Shown here piece after piece: positions 35,434 to 44,252 of a stretch of 64,000 bases of DNA; the stretch's first letter is position 1; each line of letters begins with the position of its first letter. The notes under the pieces were generated by a model. That model was not told the origin of the DNA. It worked only from the letters and a program-made list of their open reading frames with translations, and searched no databases. Source of the stretch: AP-15 sp963716115 (GTDB taxonomy: Bacteria > Pseudomonadota > Alphaproteobacteria > ATCC43930 > CGMCC-115725); assembly GCA_963716115.1 (NCBI GenBank), contig CAVQSZ010000021.1:1-64000 (forward strand). The letters run 5' to 3'. A program made the position numbers and the translations under genes.

Positions 35434-38145
35434 ATGATGACGGCGGCCGAGGACACCTACGACTTCATCGTGACCGGGGCGGGGTCGGCGGGCTGCGCCG
35501 TCGCCGGGCGGCTCAGCGAATCGGGACAGCACCGGGTGCTGCTGCTGGAGGCGGGCGGGCGCGACACCAACCCGTGGATCCACATCCCGCTCGGCTACAC
35601 CCGGACCTACACCGACCCGCGGGTCAACTGGATGTTCGACAGCGAGCCGGAGAAGGAGCTGCACGGCCGCACCCTCTACCAGCCGCGCGGCAAGGTGCTC
35701 GGCGGCACCAGCTCGATCAACGGCATGGTCTACATGCGCGGCACGCCGCGCGACTACGACGGCTGGCGCCAGCGCGGCTGCGAGGGCTGGGACTGGGATT
35801 CGGTATTGCCGTTCTTCAAAAAGGCCGAGAACCAGGAGCGCGGCGAGAGCGAGCGGCACGGCGTCGGCGGGCCGCTGCGGGTGTCGAACCCGGTGCGCTC
35901 GCCGCTCGGCGACGCGATGGTCCAGGCCGCGATCGAGGCCGGCATCCCGGCCAACGACGATTTCAACGGCGCCCGCCAGGAGGGGGTCGGCTATTACCAG
36001 ACGACGACCGGCAACCGCCGGCGCTGGAGCTCGGCCAAGGCCTATCTCGGCCCGGCCCGCGGGCGGCAGAACCTGACCGTCGAGACCCAGGCGCACGCGA
36101 CCCGCATCCTGATCGAGGACGGCCGCGCCGCCGGCGTCGAGTACCGCACCCCGCAGGGGCCGCGGACGGCGCGGGCGCGCGGCGAGGTCATCGTCTCGGG
36201 CGGGGTCTACGGCTCGCCGCAGCTGTTGCAGCTCTCCGGGCTCGGGCCGGCCGAGCTGCTGCGCGATCTCGGCATCGCGGTGGTGCGCGACATGGCCGGC
36301 GTCGGCGCCCATCTGCACGACCATTTCAACACCTATCTGGTGTGGCGCTGCTCGCAGCCGATCACGATCAACGACCTGGCGATGAGCGCCACGCGCAAGG
36401 TCAAGGCGGCGGTGCAGTACGCGGTCAACCGCTCCGGCCATCTGTCGAACGCCGGGATCTACGCCGGCGCCTTTGTCAGGAGCGACCCGCGGCTGGAGGA
36501 GCCCGATCTGCAGATCAACATGTTCGGCTGGAGCGCCCTGGAGCGGCTGCGCACCGGGATCAAGCCGCATCCGTTCTCGGCCTTTACGATGAGCCCGGTG
36601 CATCTGCGCCCGGAGGGCCGCGGCACGGTGCGGATCAAGAGCCCCGATCCGCTGGCGGCGCCGGCGATCCGCTTCAACTTTCTGGCCAGCGACTACGATT
36701 TCCAGGCGCTGATCTACGGCTCGCGGCTGGCGCGCAAAATCGCCGCGCAGCCGGCGCTGAAGCCCTATGTGGTCGAGGAGGTGGTGCCCGGGCCGGCGGT
36801 CGCGAGCGACGCCGAGCTGACCGAGGAGATCCGCGTGCGCGGCGTCTCCAATCTGCACCCGGTCGGCACCTGCCGGATGGGCCGCGAGATCGACGCGGTG
36901 GTCGACCCGCGGCTGCGGGTCCACGGCGTCGAGCGGCTGCGCGTCGCCGACGCCTCGATCATGCCGCAGGTGCCCGGCGGCAACACCAACGCGCCCTCGA
37001 TCATGATCGGCGAGAAATGCGCCGCCATGGTGCTGGAAGACGCCCGGGCGGCTGAGCGCAAATTTCGATCAGCCAAGTTCGCGGCTTTGACGAGATTGCT
37101 TCGCTTCGCTGGCAATGACGACAGCTATCTTCGTCATTGCGAGGAGCGCGGCGACGAAGCAATCTCGATCCGTTTTGCCGCGGTCGGCCGCGGCGGCAAT
37201 CAAAGGCGGTGCTGCACCATGGAAGAAATCTACTGCTTTGCCGGCAACCCGCTCGACCGCGTCAGCCAGCGCCGCCAGGATTCGGGCTGGATCGCGTCCC
37301 TGCTCGACGACCCCGCGACCCGGCTCTTGCCGCTGCACGAGCTGAAGCCGCTGGTCCGCAACGGTTCGGAAACGGACATCGCCTGGCAGAGTGTCGCGCC
37401 GTGGCGGGCGCTGATCGAGGACGGCGCCACCTTGATCCTGCTCGGCCTGGCCGACGGCCGCGCCCATTTCGCGCTCGACGCCGGGGCCGCGGCGGCGCTC
37501 CCCGAGGGCGAGGCGGCGGCGGTCGACGTGCGCACCCTGGCGGCGTCGATCCCCGGCGGCGAGGCGGCGATCCTCGCCGAGGCGCGCTCGCTGATCGACT
37601 GGCACGCCCGGCACGGGTTTTGCGCGCGCTGCGGGACGAAGAGCGTCGTCGCCTCGGGCGGATGGGTGCGCAAATGCCCCGATTGCCGGGCGCAGCACTA
37701 CCCGCGGGTCGACCCGGTGGTGATCATGCTCGCGACGAGGGGCGAGCGTTGCCTCTTGGGCCGCGGCCTGCGGCGCCCCGGCGCGAGGTTTTCCTGCCTC
37801 GCCGGCTTTATGGAGCCGGGCGAGACCCTGGAGGAGGCGGTCCGCCGCGAGGTCGCCGAGGAATCCGGGATTCGCGTCGGGAACGTGCGTTATCTCGGCT
37901 CGCAGCCCTGGCCCTTCCCGTCGACCCTGATGATCGGCTGCCTCGGCGAGGCGCTGAGCGAGGAGATCACGATCGACCCCGAGGAATTGGCCGAGGTCCG
38001 CTGGTTCGAGCGCGAGGAGGTCCGCGCGATGGTCGCGCGCTCGCGCTCCGACGAGCCGGCGCCGGGGCTCACCACCCTGCCGCCGCCGCTGGCGATCGGC
38101 CACCAGATCGCCCGGCGCTGGGCGATGGGCGTCGACAGCGTCTGA
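35434..38145 (+). CDS. GMC-family oxidoreductase (choline dehydrogenase-like), fused in frame to NudC
   Basis: Residues 1-545 or so form a complete FAD-dependent GMC enzyme: FIVTGAGSAGCAVAGRLSES (FAD site), PRGKVLGGTSSINGMVYMRG, GVYGSPQLLQLSGLGP (GMC signature 2), and LHPVGTCRMG and NAPSIMIGEKCA at the C terminus. Substrates are alcohols such as choline; the exact one is unknown. Instead of stopping, the frame runs on through a linker encoded by a palindromic repeat (about 37083-37175, giving HCEERGDEAIS) into a complete NudC. The ATG at 35434 follows a GGAG site. The fusion may be real or the NudC part may be translated separately. Confidence 0.85.
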   Translation: MMTAAEDTYDFIVTGAGSAGCAVAGRLSESGQHRVLLLEAGGRDTNPWIHIPLGYTRTYTDPRVNWMFDSEPEKELHGRTLYQPRGKVLGGTSSINGMVYMRGTPRDYDGWRQRGCEGWDWDSVLPFFKKAENQERGESERHGVGGPLRVSNPVRSPLGDAMVQAAIEAGIPANDDFNGARQEGVGYYQTTTGNRRRWSSAKAYLGPARGRQNLTVETQAHATRILIEDGRAAGVEYRTPQGPRTARARGEVIVSGGVYGSPQLLQLSGLGPAELLRDLGIAVVRDMAGVGAHLHDHFNTYLVWRCSQPITINDLAMSATRKVKAAVQYAVNRSGHLSNAGIYAGAFVRSDPRLEEPDLQINMFGWSALERLRTGIKPHPFSAFTMSPVHLRPEGRGTVRIKSPDPLAAPAIRFNFLASDYDFQALIYGSRLARKIAAQPALKPYVVEEVVPGPAVASDAELTEEIRVRGVSNLHPVGTCRMGREIDAVVDPRLRVHGVERLRVADASIMPQVPGGNTNAPSIMIGEKCAAMVLEDARAAERKFRSAKFAALTRLLRFAGNDDSYLRHCEERGDEAISIRFAAVGRGGNQRRCCTMEEIYCFAGNPLDRVSQRRQDSGWIASLLDDPATRLLPLHELKPLVRNGSETDIAWQSVAPWRALIEDGATLILLGLADGRAHFALDAGAAAALPEGEAAAVDVRTLAASIPGGEAAILAEARSLIDWHARHGFCARCGTKSVVASGGWVRKCPDCRAQHYPRVDPVVIMLATRGERCLLGRGLRRPGARFSCLAGFMEPGETLEEAVRREVAEESGIRVGNVRYLGSQPWPFPSTLMIGCLGEALSEEITIDPEELAEVRWFEREEVRAMVARSRSDEPAPGLTTLPPPLAIGHQIARRWAMGVDSV
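37219..38145 (+). CDS. nudC: NAD(+) diphosphatase / NADH pyrophosphatase NudC
   Basis: The 308-residue unit starting MEEIYCFAGNPLDRVSQRR is a full NudC. It has an N-terminal domain, zinc ribbon CARCGTKS...KCPDC, a Nudix box at about 37807-37872 (GFMEPGETLEEA with REVAEESG), and the NudC-specific SQPWPFPSTLM. It hydrolyses NAD(H) and can remove NAD caps from RNA. It can start at ATG 37219 but is also in frame with the upstream GMC gene. No strong ribosome site precedes the internal ATG. Confidence 0.88.
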   Translation: MEEIYCFAGNPLDRVSQRRQDSGWIASLLDDPATRLLPLHELKPLVRNGSETDIAWQSVAPWRALIEDGATLILLGLADGRAHFALDAGAAAALPEGEAAAVDVRTLAASIPGGEAAILAEARSLIDWHARHGFCARCGTKSVVASGGWVRKCPDCRAQHYPRVDPVVIMLATRGERCLLGRGLRRPGARFSCLAGFMEPGETLEEAVRREVAEESGIRVGNVRYLGSQPWPFPSTLMIGCLGEALSEEITIDPEELAEVRWFEREEVRAMVARSRSDEPAPGLTTLPPPLAIGHQIARRWAMGVDSV

Positions 38146-38651
38146 GCTTCGATCGAGAGGCGGCCCGCCGGCGGACCCGATGCTGTCATTTCCGGGGCGC
38201 GGGCATCGCCCGCGGGCCTCCAGCCCACGGACTTGATCCGTGAGCATCCACGCCTACCGGCGCCCGAAGCAAAGACGTGGATGCGCGGATCAAGTCCGCG
38301 CAAGACAATGTTAGATTGTCTACTGACGAAGAACAACATTCCTGGATTGAAGACACGATTTTCCCCGGACAGCCCTGCGCGCAAGCGGGAACCCCGGGAT
38401 TTCAGTCGCTTGCCCCTGTTCAGGCCAGGGGCAGGCCCTGGACCCCCGCTTTCGCGGGGGCGACGAAACGAGTAGGCTGGCGGGGAGCTGCGTTGGGGGA
38501 TGCCGCACCAGCAGCCTGTCGGATTCATCGTGATCAGGGACATCCCGGCGCCGACAGAGGGTCGTCTCCCTCGCCCCGCGTGCGGGGAGAGGGAGACAGC
38601 CGGTGTCGTTATCCCGTTTTCGCAACCCGATAGGAAATTGCTCCAGCCGGG
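38146..38651. repeat. Intergenic cluster of dispersed palindromic repeats
   Basis: It contains the GTGGATGCGCGGATCAAGTC module (38277-38296), the TTTTCCCCGGACAGCCCTGC module (38358-38377), a CCCCGCTTTCGCGGGGGCGA hairpin (38444-38463) and a CTCGCCCCGCGTGCGGGGAG hairpin (38571-38590). No gene is visible. The arrangement resembles 53.4-53.7 kb. Confidence 0.7.
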
Positions 38652-38849
38652 TCAGCCGACCAGCAGCGACACCGGGATCATCACCGCGGCGGCCTTGAGC
38701 GGCCAGGTCCAGCCGCCGACATAGACCAATCCCAGCAGCGCCAATGTGCAGGCGATCAGCACGGCGTGGCGGGGGGAGACATCGATCCTTCGGCGCATGC
38801 CGCACCCTAGCACGACCGCGCCGACGAATAGCGCGGCAATCGCCCTCAC
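38652..38849 (-). CDS. Small membrane protein
   Basis: A 65-aa protein from GTG 38849 with two hydrophobic helices (about 1-17 and 28-62) separated by MRRRIDVSPRHA. No family is recognised. It follows the creatininase-type gene after 13 nt on the same strand and is probably co-transcribed. Confidence 0.55.
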   Translation of the reverse strand: MRAIAALFVGAVVLGCGMRRRIDVSPRHAVLIACTLALLGLVYVGGWTWPLKAAAVMIPVSLLVG

Positions 38850-38862
38850 AGGTTGTCGCAGC

Positions 38863-39606
38863 CTACCCGGCCATCCAGCCCGAATAATCCCTGGCGAGCG
38901 CGGCGACCGCGGCCTCGTAGAGCCGCCGGCCCGCCTCGGGGGTGGCCAGCGCCGGGTTCGAGCCGATGCGGCCGTCGGGGAATTTGCGGCGATAGTCGGC
39001 GGCGTCGGCGAAGTCGCCGCGCGGCGCCACCGGCGGGTCGAGCGCCGCCGATTTGATCGCGTCGGGGTAGGCGAACTGCGTCACCGACACCTCGCTCGGA
39101 GTGGCGTGGCTGCCCTCTGCGTCGCCGAACAGCTCCCTGGCCAATTGCGAAACCTCGCGGGGCTGCCACCAGCTGCGCAGCCGGCACCGGATCGCCGGCG
39201 GGTCGGCGCTCGAGAGGCTGCCGGCGGCGTAGATTTCCGAGAAGGCCGCGGTCACGGTGGCGATGTTGCCGCCATGCCCGTTGACAAAATAGAACCGCTC
39301 GAAGCCGTGCCGCGCCAGCGATTGGACGATATCGCGCAGCACCGCGATCAGGGTGCTCGGGCGCAAGGTGATCGAGCCCGAAAAGCCCATGTGGTGCTGC
39401 GCCATGCCGACCGCGATGGTCGGCGCGACCAGCGCGCCTGTGGCCTCGCCGACACCCTTCGCGATCGTCTCGGCGCAGATCGAATCGGTGCCGATCAGCC
39501 CGGTCGGCCCGTGCTGCTCGGTCGAGCCGATCGGCAGGATGACGCCGCGGCTCCGGGTCAAATAGGCCTCGACCTCCTGCCAGGTCTGCAGCTGCAGCTG
39601 CATCAT
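38863..39606 (-). CDS. Creatininase-family amidohydrolase
   Basis: The 247-aa protein has the metal-binding motifs of the creatininase fold: LPIGSTEQHGPTGLIGTDS (Glu, His, Asp) and FYFVNGHGGNIAT (His), with a later Glu in FGDAEGSHATPSE. Members hydrolyse creatinine, formamides or related cyclic amides; the substrate is undetermined here. It starts at tandem ATG codons; I use the first at 39606. It lies downstream of kdgK. Confidence 0.85.
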   Translation of the reverse strand: MMQLQLQTWQEVEAYLTRSRGVILPIGSTEQHGPTGLIGTDSICAETIAKGVGEATGALVAPTIAVGMAQHHMGFSGSITLRPSTLIAVLRDIVQSLARHGFERFYFVNGHGGNIATVTAAFSEIYAAGSLSSADPPAIRCRLRSWWQPREVSQLARELFGDAEGSHATPSEVSVTQFAYPDAIKSAALDPPVAPRGDFADAADYRRKFPDGRIGSNPALATPEAGRRLYEAAVAALARDYSGWMAG

Positions 39607-39664
39607 GTGCTCCTTTCCTAACCCTGCCGCGTCGCCGTCGCCATCACCGCCGTCGCCGTCCGGC

Positions 39665-40651
39665 TCAGCGCTCGAGGCCGCCCACCGCTCCGGCGTGGAA
39701 GCGGGCGATGTCCTCGGGGCCGAGAAAGTTGATGTCGCCCGGGGTGGCGAGCCCGATCGCCGCGGCAAAGGCGCCGAGCCGGATCGCGAGGTCGAGATCG
39801 CCGTCCAGGAGGCCGTGGATCAGCCCGCCGACGAACGAGTCGCCGGCGCCGATGCGGTCGACGACCTCGACGGCATAGCGCGGCGCGTAGCGGACCCCGC
39901 CGTCGGCCAGCAGCAGGCTGCCGGGCTCGGCTTCGGGCGGGCGGGTCAGCGCGACCCGCGGCACGCGATAGCGGGCGGCGATCGCCGCGGCCAGCGCCTC
40001 GCCTTCCTCGGCAAACCCCAGCACGTTCCGGGCGTCGCGCTCGGCCAGCGCCAAAAGGTTCAGATGCGGCGCCACCGCGTCCAGGACGGCGCGGGCTTCC
40101 GCCGGCGCGGTCAGGGTCGAGCGGTAGTTCAAATCGTAGGACACGGGCTTCCCGGCGGCCGCCGCCAGCGCCGCCAGATGCAGCACCAGCGCCCGGCAGC
40201 TCGGCCCCAGCGCCGGGGTGATGCCCGAGAGATGCACCCAGGCGCTGGCCTGCACCAGCATGTCCCACGGCGCGTCCTCGAAGCCGAGCTCCGAGGCGGC
40301 CGAATGCTTGCGGTCGTAGAGCACGCGGCTGGTGCGCGGCTCGGGCCCCGGCTCGTAGAACATCAGCCCGAGCCGCGCCTCGGGGATCCAGCGCACCCAG
40401 CTCGTATCGACGCCGTGGCGGCGCGCCTCGCCCTCGACCATGCGGCCGAGCGGCCCTTCCGGCAGCCGCGACACCCAGGCGACGCGCCGCCCGAGCCGCG
40501 CCAAGAGGCAGCCGACATTCAATTCGCTGCCGCCGATCCCGATCTCGAATTGCCGCGCCTGGTCGAGCCGCTGCGCGCCGGGCGGCGACAGCCGCATCAA
40601 CGTCTCGCCGAGCGTCAGCAGGTCATAGCGCCGCTCGGCGGCGGCGTTCAT
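39665..40651 (-). CDS. kdgK: PfkB-family sugar kinase, probable 2-keto-3-deoxygluconate kinase
   Basis: The 328-aa kinase has LLTLGETLMRLSPPG at the N terminus, GGSELNVGCLLARLG and the C-terminal DRIGAGDSFVGGLIHGL with the catalytic Asp and anion hole. The GETL-RLSP start is typical of KDG kinases. It overlaps the fabG-like gene by 4 nt (ATGA), so the two are coupled. Sugar-acid breakdown is the likely context. Confidence 0.82.
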   Translation of the reverse strand: MNAAAERRYDLLTLGETLMRLSPPGAQRLDQARQFEIGIGGSELNVGCLLARLGRRVAWVSRLPEGPLGRMVEGEARRHGVDTSWVRWIPEARLGLMFYEPGPEPRTSRVLYDRKHSAASELGFEDAPWDMLVQASAWVHLSGITPALGPSCRALVLHLAALAAAAGKPVSYDLNYRSTLTAPAEARAVLDAVAPHLNLLALAERDARNVLGFAEEGEALAAAIAARYRVPRVALTRPPEAEPGSLLLADGGVRYAPRYAVEVVDRIGAGDSFVGGLIHGLLDGDLDLAIRLGAFAAAIGLATPGDINFLGPEDIARFHAGAVGGLER

Positions 40652-41415
40652 CCGCGCGGGCCGCCGGCGACATAGATCACCTGGCCCGAGACGAAGGAGG
40701 CGTCCTCGCTGGCGAGAAAGGCGATGACGTTGGCGACGTCGCGCGGCACCCCGACCCGGCCGACCGGGATCGCCTTGGCGCGATCGGCCTTGTACTGCTC
40801 GGGGTCCTGGCCGAGCCTGATCGCCACCGCGCGGGTCATGTCGCTGTCGATAAAGCCCGGCGCCACCGCGTTGACGGTGATCCCGAAGCGGCCGAGCTCG
40901 ATCGCCAAGGTCCGCGCCATGCCCTGCAGGCCGGCTTTCGCCGTCGAGTAGTTGGTCTGCCCGCGGTTGCCCAGCGCCGAGGCCGAGGACAGGTTGACGA
41001 TCCGGCCCCAATTGCGCTTGACCATCTCGCGCTGGGCGGCGCGCGAGCACAGAAAGGCGCCCTTCATGTGGACGAGGGCGACGGCGTCCCAATCCGCCTC
41101 GGTCATTTTGTGAATGAGGTTGTCGCGGGTGATGCCGGCGTTGTTGACGAGGATGTCGAGCGAGCCCAGCCGCCGGGCGATCTCGGCGACCAGCCCGTCG
41201 ACCTCGGCGGCGACCCCGACATCGGCCTTCAGGCCGAGCGTCGCAACCCCGTGCCGGCTGGCGATCCGCGCCGCCTCGGCCTCGGCCCCGGCCCCATCGA
41301 GATCGCAGATCGCGATCGCGGCGCCATCCTCGGCGAGCCGGTCGGCGGTCGCCGCGCCGATGCCCTTGGCGCCTCCGGTGATCAGCGCCACCCGTCCGGC
41401 GGAGCGTTGCGTCAT
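40648..41415 (-). CDS. SDR-family oxidoreductase, 3-oxoacyl-ACP reductase-like
   Basis: A 255-aa classical SDR: VALITGGAKGIGAATADRL (NAD(P) site), LVNNAGITRDNLIHKM, catalytic NLSSASALGNRGQTNYSTAK (Ser, Tyr, Lys), and a FabG-like end EDASFVSGQVIYVAGG. Coupling to kdgK suggests it reduces or oxidises a sugar-acid intermediate rather than serving fatty-acid synthesis. ATG 41415 is chosen from the MTQRSAGR start. Confidence 0.85.
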   Translation of the reverse strand: MTQRSAGRVALITGGAKGIGAATADRLAEDGAAIAICDLDGAGAEAEAARIASRHGVATLGLKADVGVAAEVDGLVAEIARRLGSLDILVNNAGITRDNLIHKMTEADWDAVALVHMKGAFLCSRAAQREMVKRNWGRIVNLSSASALGNRGQTNYSTAKAGLQGMARTLAIELGRFGITVNAVAPGFIDSDMTRAVAIRLGQDPEQYKADRAKAIPVGRVGVPRDVANVIAFLASEDASFVSGQVIYVAGGPRG

Positions 41416-41535
41416 GGCCTCGGCCTCCTGATGCTGCAGCGTCAGCCTGTCGCAGGAAGAGATGAGGCGCAACCTCGATCTATCGCCGGCGCGCCGGGGG
41501 CTCGGCGGCGCCGATCGAGGCGCGCTGCGGCCGGG

Positions 41536-41991
41536 TCACAGCGGCGCCGCGAGCAAGGTCGGGACGGCGAAGGTGTCGAGCAGGACCAGCTTGTCGCGGA
41601 TCTTCAGGCCCGCGCCGGTGGGCTCGAGCCGGTCGCGGTAGAGGCCGGTCGCGAACAGCCGCGTCTCGCCCTCCTGGTCGGTCTGGCAGACGGCGAACGG
41701 GGCCTCGACCGTCAGCCCGTCGAGGATGCGCGGCAGGCCGATCAGGTGACGGTCGGTGTGGATGTTGTATTTGTTGGCCTCGCGCAACGCCATGATGCGG
41801 TCTTCGAGCATCGCGCGGCTGTCGCAGAAAATCAGCGCCGCCGGCAGGCCGCGCTCCCAATTCTCCCGCGGCATGACTTGGTAGCGGCATTCGGCGGCGA
41901 AGAGGCCCAGCCACTCGTCGTATTTCGCCGCGTCGAGGAGCGCGCCGTATTCGGCGAGGAGGTCGTGGACGGCGAAGCGGTCCAGTGTCAC
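41536..41991 (-). CDS. Aromatic-ring-hydroxylating dioxygenase beta subunit
   Basis: The 151-aa SnoaL-like/NTF2-fold small subunit has LLAEYGALLDAAKYDEWLGL, CRYQVMPRENWERG and HTDRHLIGLPRI. It starts at GTG 41991, overlapping the alpha-subunit stop by 4 nt (GTGA), so the two subunits are translationally coupled. Confidence 0.85.
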   Translation of the reverse strand: MTLDRFAVHDLLAEYGALLDAAKYDEWLGLFAAECRYQVMPRENWERGLPAALIFCDSRAMLEDRIMALREANKYNIHTDRHLIGLPRILDGLTVEAPFAVCQTDQEGETRLFATGLYRDRLEPTGAGLKIRDKLVLLDTFAVPTLLAAPL

Positions 41992-43241
41992 CGCACCGCA
42001 CCCGCCGGCTCGATCCCCAAGAGCTCGGCCCAATACGACCAGAACCCGCGCAACGGCACGTCGGTGACGCGGTAATCGCGGTCGGAGATGACCCCGCCGC
42101 CGCCCAGCTCGATGACCGTCGCGCCGTCGGGGTCGGGCTTCGAGGCGCGGTGGGCGATCTCGATCGCCTCGCCGTCCTCCATCGAGACGAGGCCGGCCGG
42201 GCCGACGAGGTTGGCCTGACGCAGCCGGTGCAGGGTCATTTCCGGGGTGTCGTCGACGTAGCCGAGCATGGTCTGATGGATTTCGACCTCGTCGACGCCG
42301 CGCGGCCGGATCTGGCGCACCGCCAGGCTGTTCGAGATCTGCACGAAGACGGCCGAGGGAAAGACCGAGGTGATCGCGATGTTGAGCCGGTCGCCGTGCT
42401 CGGGGTGGAAGGCGACCAGCGCCGGCTCCTTCAAGGTCAGGTAGTCGTTGCGCACCCCGGCGCCGGCATAGGCCTGATGGGCGAAATCGTCGGTGTCGCT
42501 GCCGGCCTCGGCCCAGGTGATGTTGTGGCGGTGGCGGGCGTCCATCCGGACCCCGCCCTTCTGCGTCGAGCGGTCGAGCCCAAAGGTCACGAGAAACTCG
42601 TGCAGCAGGCTCGCATGGTAGTTGTCGCGGGTGTTCTCGGCGTAGAGCTTCCAGTTGCCGCGGATGCGCTGGCGGTTGTAGCCGAGCACCCGGACCGGCC
42701 GGTCGAGGAGGCGCCGCAGCTGCGCCAGCACCGGCGCGCCGAGATAATCCTCGAGCGGCTCGGCGTCCTCGGCCAAGGTGCCGAACAGCGCGCCGGCGAC
42801 ATTGCCGACGCGCAGCCGGCGCAGGCCGTGCGCGCCCATGTCGAAGCCCGGGTCGAGCCCGCCCTGGCCGCGGACGCCGCGGCGGAACGGGATCGCCTTC
42901 AGGCCGCCGTCGAGCCCATAGCACCATTGGTGGTAGATGCAGATGTGCTCGCTTGTGTTGCCGCTGAGCTCGCGCCGCACCAGGGCGCCGCGATGGGCGC
43001 AGCGGTTGACGAAGGCCCTGACCGCGCCCGCCGCGTCGCGGTTGACGACGACCGGGGTCTCGCCGACCCAGGCGGCGCGAAAGTCGCCGGGATTCGGGAT
43101 CTCGGCGTCGAGGCCGAGATAGCTCCACACCGGCCCGCCGAAGACCCGCTCCTGCTCCCGCCGATAAACCTCGGCGTCGTGATAAAGGCGGTAGGGCACT
43201 CGGCTGTAATCGAGCGCCGGCCAGATCGCGGCGGTCACCAT
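41988..43241 (-). CDS. Aromatic-ring-hydroxylating dioxygenase alpha subunit (Rieske)
   Basis: The 417-aa catalytic subunit has the Rieske ligands CAHRG (with the CxH pair) and CIYHQW (CxxH). The mononuclear iron site is in YAENTRDNYHASLLHEF (Asp, two His). It adds oxygen to an aromatic acid or similar substrate, using electrons from a reductase not found in this window. It is intact; ATG 43241 gives a normal length. Substrate unknown. Confidence 0.88.
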   Translation of the reverse strand: MVTAAIWPALDYSRVPYRLYHDAEVYRREQERVFGGPVWSYLGLDAEIPNPGDFRAAWVGETPVVVNRDAAGAVRAFVNRCAHRGALVRRELSGNTSEHICIYHQWCYGLDGGLKAIPFRRGVRGQGGLDPGFDMGAHGLRRLRVGNVAGALFGTLAEDAEPLEDYLGAPVLAQLRRLLDRPVRVLGYNRQRIRGNWKLYAENTRDNYHASLLHEFLVTFGLDRSTQKGGVRMDARHRHNITWAEAGSDTDDFAHQAYAGAGVRNDYLTLKEPALVAFHPEHGDRLNIAITSVFPSAVFVQISNSLAVRQIRPRGVDEVEIHQTMLGYVDDTPEMTLHRLRQANLVGPAGLVSMEDGEAIEIAHRASKPDPDGATVIELGGGGVISDRDYRVTDVPLRGFWSYWAELLGIEPAGAVR

Positions 43242-43335
43242 CCTCGGCCTCGTCCGGAAGACTGAAGGGTCGGCGGCGGCGATGCTAAGCCGGCAGCGGC
43301 CGCGCGACAACCTCGCCGCCCCGGCCGGAGGGCGC

Positions 43336-43410
43336 TGGTGCCGGGTGAGGGATTCGAACCCCCGACCTTCGGTTTACAAAACCGCTGCACTGCCACTGTG
43401 CTAACCCGGC
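43336..43410 (-). tRNA. tRNA-Thr(TGT)
   Basis: The minus strand reads GCCGGGTTAGCACAGTGGC at the 5' end, with loop TTTGTAA giving anticodon TGT, the T arm GGGGGTTCGAATCCC, a closing acceptor strand and an encoded CCA. It stands alone upstream of the dioxygenase operon. Confidence 0.92.
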
Positions 43411-43802
43411 ATCTGCCGGCGGCGGCGGCCTCCGGCTCGACTTGCAGCATTCCCCGGCGTCGCGGCGAGCGTTCGACGCAGTCCTGAAACGTTTCGCAGC
43501 GGTTGATTTACCACATTTCCGATGCGCTTTAAAGAGATTGTTGGCCGGGAGGCGGATTCGGCCGCCGCAGGCGAAGACATCCCGACCCCCAAGGCCAACC
43601 GATGTTGGGGTCGATCCACGGTAATTCTACTTCAGGTAAAATCTTCTCCAAAATTGACGAGAATTTGACGACGTTATGTTTCATGCCCCGTTTTTGCCAC
43701 AACCAACTTTCCGATTTATGACGGATTTGGGTCGAAAGTTGGACGGATTATGGTTAATTCTGAACCGCCAACGCCGGAACGGTTTACGGAGGCGAGAGAT
43801 TT
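43411..43802. other. Intergenic region, less GC-rich
   Basis: No gene is seen. An inverted repeat CAACTTTC (43702-43709) with GAAAGTTG (43735-43742) flanks a TTTATGACGGATTTGGG core. A TTGACG at about 43656 could be a -35 box, but the following -10 is weak. The sequence ends with a GGAGG ribosome site for the small gene at 43803. Confidence 0.4.
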
Positions 43803-43982
43803 GTGGTTTGGAAGCTAGAAACCCCGCGCGCGCGCCGGGCATGGCCGGACCCGCAGCCCGCCCGGGAAGCCGAATACCAGCTGCCCTCGGCGGCGGCGCT
43901 GGTCGCGATCGTGCTCTCGTCGGCGGCCCTTTGGACCGCCATCTGGTGGCTGGTCTCGTCCCTGGCCGGGGCCGTTGACTAG
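43803..43982 (+). CDS. Small single-span membrane protein
   Basis: A 59-aa frame from GTG 43803, preceded by GGAGG at 43789-43793 with ideal spacing. The N-terminal half is basic and polar (KLETPRARRAWPDPQPAREA). The C-terminal half is one hydrophobic helix (AAALVAIVLSSAALWTAIWW) and the stop follows. Family unknown. Confidence 0.55.
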   Translation: MVWKLETPRARRAWPDPQPAREAEYQLPSAAALVAIVLSSAALWTAIWWLVSSLAGAVD

Positions 43983-44252
43983 CCGGGCGAACAGCCGGGC
44001 CGGCTAGCGGGGCCGGCTGCGGGGCGCGGGCCCGGCCCGCTCTGCGGCGACCGGCTCGACGCCGCCGCTTCCGCACCGGCCGCGGCGGCGGTATCCTGCC
44101 GGCGGGGCCGCCCGGATCGCCCGGCCGCCCAAGGCGGGGGCCGACGATGAGCTGCTTTCCAGGGATGCGGCCGGGAAACCGCGACGCCGCGCGCCAAGGC
44201 GGATCGCGCCGGCGCCGATGACGGCCCGCGGCGGGATATCCCGGGCAACGTA

